Positions 6,797-8,362 of a stretch of DNA of 8,362 nt are shown piece after piece. The notes beneath the pieces were generated by a model that did no database searches, was not told the DNA's origin, and worked only from the letters and a program-made list of their open reading frames with translations. A program made the position numbers and the translations under genes. How positions within the stretch are numbered: position 1 is the stretch's first letter; each line of letters starts with the position of its first letter. The DNA is taken from positions 1 to 8,362 of the forward strand of contig CADCPE010000066.1 in the NCBI GenBank assembly GCA_902803275.1. Direction: 5' to 3'. Origin of the DNA: an uncultured Erysipelotrichaceae bacterium. Lineage in GTDB: Bacteria; Bacillota_I; Bacilli_A; Erysipelotrichales; Erysipelotrichaceae.

Positions 6797-7057
6797 ATGA
6801 ACAAAAACGCTATTGAAATCAATGATGAGATCCTCGATATGATCACCGGAGGAAAGGTGCTGGATAGTATGTATGACAAGATCATACAGATCGTAACTGA
6901 AGCTAAAGAGAATAACTATCCTAGACCGGTTGTCAGAGCTATGCTGGTATACGCCTATTCCCAGTTCCCGGAGGATATGTCTGATGACGGTTCCCTGAAA
7001 GATCTCAACGAGATACTGAAATGCTTTGATCAGAAGTGGAAGGAGATCAACGGTTAA
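6797..7057 (+). CDS. Small protein with double-glycine leader-like N-terminus, function unknown
   Basis: An 86-residue product. The ATG at 6797 is chosen over the in-frame ATG at 6743 because the latter sits inside the terminator hairpin, while AAGGAAG (6784-6790) lies 6 nt before 6797. Residues 6-19, IEINDEILDMITGG, match the spacing of double-glycine leaders (LSxxELxxIxGG): hydrophobic at -12, Leu at -7, Ile at -4, Gly at -2 and -1. Such leaders are cut and exported by C39-peptidase ABC transporters, or carry modified-peptide precursors. Cleavage after G19 would leave 67 residues that look soluble and helical (MYDKIIQIVTEAKENN, LKDLNEILKCFDQKWKEI) with one Cys. There is no Gly-rich or hydrophobic core as in class II bacteriocins. 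No peptidase, transporter, immunity or modifying enzyme is in the window. The gene stands alone between a terminator and a convergent NamZ gene. It may equally be a cytoplasmic small protein resembling a leader by chance. Confidence 0.75.
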   Translation: MNKNAIEINDEILDMITGGKVLDSMYDKIIQIVTEAKENNYPRPVVRAMLVYAYSQFPEDMSDDGSLKDLNEILKCFDQKWKEING

Positions 7058-7145
7058 CGATATCCGCTCATAAAAAAGTGTTCTATGAAAGAAACGCATG
7101 AACACATTGATAGATCTATCAGAAATATCAAGGTAAAACAAACAG

Positions 7146-7185
7146 AAGACGACTTTGGAAAACAAATGCCAGAGTCGTCTTTCTT
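7146..7185. terminator. Bidirectional hairpin terminator between convergent genes
   Basis: A 13-bp stem pairs 7146-7158 with 7169-7181; the only non-Watson-Crick pair is a G-T at 7155/7172. The loop is 10 nt, A-rich. On the minus strand, after the NamZ stop, the stem leads into the T-rich TTCTGTTTGTTTTACC. On the plus strand it is followed by TTTCTT, a weaker tract. It sits about 90 nt past the small gene and 10 nt past the NamZ stop, so it most likely serves the NamZ gene and may back up the other. Confidence 0.78.
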
Positions 7186-7191
7186 ATTGGC

Positions 7192-8362
7192 TTATTCCGG
7201 ATAAATGAGATATGGTCTTCTTTGAACTCTGAACCTTTCCACATCTTCCTTCCATGAATCCTTGATCTGCCTGGTATTTTTTCCTTCAATGATCATTTCT
7301 CTTAACCTGGAAGAACCGCTGAGATAATCGATCCAGTAATAACCGTTGATATCAGGATCGCCAAAAAAGGAACTTTCAGGATATTTTTCCTTGAACTGCC
7401 TATAGGCATCGATAATGTAATCAAGATTTATCTGGGCGTTATGGATGTCCTTGAACGGTATCGATCTCAGATCTTTTCCGTAACAGATCTCGTTTTCAAA
7501 CTGCGGAGATGGAGCTCCTTCCATAGCGACAGGGGTAAAAGTAAAATCATTGCCCTGCAGATCCTTGAGATAAGGACTGCCGTAGATCTCAAAAGGATGA
7601 TCCGTGCCTCTTCCCACAGATATGTATGAGTATTCAAAGAAACAGGTCGAGGCATAAAGATAGACAGCTCTCATATCTTTGATGTTGGGAGACGGTCTCA
7701 AGATCAAAGAGGTCTTATCCTGATGGGAGTAATTGAGACAAGGGATTACGAAAAGATCCAGGGAATCTTTTCCTGAAGTCAGCCAGCCTTCGCCATTGAT
7801 CATGCCTGCAAGTTCGCCCCAGGTCATGCCATAGACAACCGGTATTGGAAGAACCCCGACTTTTGATCGATAATCCGGACAGAGGATCGGACCATCCACA
7901 TAGAAACCGTTGGGATTGGGACGATCGAGGATGATCAGCGTCTTGCCGTTAATGGCACAGGCATCCATCAGATAGTAGAGAGAAATGTAGTAGGTATAAT
8001 ACCTGAGACCGATATCCTGCATATCCGCAAGCAGGATATCAAAGAGTTCCATATGTTCCTTAGAAGGATAATTGGAATCGCCATCATACAGCGACAGGAT
8101 CGGTACACCGGTTTTCTCATCGATCGAATCATCGATGGCTTCTCCGGCACCGCTGTTTCCTCTGAAGCCGTGTTCAGGCGAAAAGACGCATCTGACATCA
8201 ACGCCTTTTTCGATCAGGACATCCAGGATGTGCGGACCATACCGAACGGGGTCTCCATTCTGGTCCTCACCAAATGGGACAAGATCGTTTATCGTGTTTT
8301 TATCTATTTCGTTGCCGTTGAGATCATAGATCCTATCGCCGAGAATGCCGGTCTGATTGGAG
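7192..8362 (-). CDS. namZ: NamZ/DUF1343 exo-beta-N-acetylmuramidase (5' end beyond the window)
   Basis: The frame stays open from the TAA at 7192-7194 to the right edge, giving 389 complete codons; the Met at 8052 is internal. The visible protein begins SNQTGILGDRI and continues with the DUF1343 hallmarks: CVFSPEHGFRGNSGAGE, then LADMQDIGLRYYTY, ILDRPNPNGFYVDGP, IPVVYGMTWGELAG, LRPSPNIKDM and SVGRGTDHPFEIYGSPY, closing in a small C-terminal domain. This covers nearly the whole family; only the first few tens of residues, including any signal peptide, are missing. Characterised NamZ enzymes (Bacillus subtilis YbbC, Tannerella forsythia) remove terminal non-reducing N-acetylmuramic acid from peptidoglycan fragments, working with NagZ and amidases in wall turnover. 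A conserved Glu, likely in PEHG, is part of the proposed active site. Those partner genes are not visible here. Cell location cannot be judged without the N-terminus. It converges on the small double-glycine gene across a shared hairpin. Confidence 0.93.
   Translation of the reverse strand, partial: SNQTGILGDRIYDLNGNEIDKNTINDLVPFGEDQNGDPVRYGPHILDVLIEKGVDVRCVFSPEHGFRGNSGAGEAIDDSIDEKTGVPILSLYDGDSNYPSKEHMELFDILLADMQDIGLRYYTYYISLYYLMDACAINGKTLIILDRPNPNGFYVDGPILCPDYRSKVGVLPIPVVYGMTWGELAGMINGEGWLTSGKDSLDLFVIPCLNYSHQDKTSLILRPSPNIKDMRAVYLYASTCFFEYSYISVGRGTDHPFEIYGSPYLKDLQGNDFTFTPVAMEGAPSPQFENEICYGKDLRSIPFKDIHNAQINLDYIIDAYRQFKEKYPESSFFGDPDINGYYWIDYLSGSSRLREMIIEGKNTRQIKDSWKEDVERFRVQRRPYLIYPE

Noticed and set aside
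7085..7204. A 39-codon plus-strand frame beginning MKETHEHIDRS
   Set aside because: There is no ribosome site, and it runs through the terminator hairpin into the end of the convergent NamZ gene.
1..8362. Mobile elements, CRISPR arrays, tRNA or rRNA genes
   Set aside because: No transposase or integrase motifs, evenly spaced repeats, or tRNA/rRNA-like segments were recognised; almost all sequence is accounted for by protein genes and short regulatory spacers.

Overview
The window looks like chromosomal DNA of a low-to-moderate GC Gram-positive bacterium (Bacillota). The grounds are A/T-rich intergenic spacers, strong AGGAG-type ribosome sites, TATAAT -10 boxes, compact hairpin-plus-T-run terminators, and a cell-surface protein ending in a VPTTG-hydrophobic-basic tail. 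The gene styles would suit an Erysipelotrichia-like gut or host-associated Firmicute, but that placement is inference and cannot be settled here. The standard genetic code fits: TGG encodes Trp and a TGA stop is used.

Layout from left to right. (1) Bases 1-378, + strand: the C-terminal end of a surface protein with an Ig-like module and a possible sortase-type tail. (2) Bases 415-2091, - strand: a GH13 alpha-glucosidase with all catalytic residues, converging on the surface gene. A perfect 10-bp terminator hairpin lies between them and holds the glucosidase stop codon in its loop. (3) Bases 2092-2183: a compact divergent promoter region. (4) Bases 2184-6703, + strand: a tight three-gene run consisting of an M16C (PreP-like) zinc peptidase, a flavodoxin-fold oxidoreductase with a four-cysteine cluster, and a DHH/DHHA1 phosphoesterase, closed by a clear intrinsic terminator. 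(5) Bases 6797-7057, + strand: a stand-alone 86-codon gene whose N-terminus resembles a double-glycine export leader. (6) Bases 7146-7185: a long hairpin in a convergent spacer. (7) Bases 7192-8362, - strand: a NamZ/DUF1343 exo-beta-N-acetylmuramidase that runs off the right edge.

Functionally, most of the window is housekeeping and scavenging: oligosaccharide hydrolysis, peptide breakdown, flavin redox chemistry, phosphodiester hydrolysis and recovery of muramic acid from cell-wall fragments. No transposase, phage gene, CRISPR array, tRNA or rRNA was seen. The least explained element is the small double-glycine protein. It could be an exported peptide, a modified-peptide precursor, or an unrelated small soluble protein that resembles one by chance. 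No processing or transport gene lies in the window to decide this.
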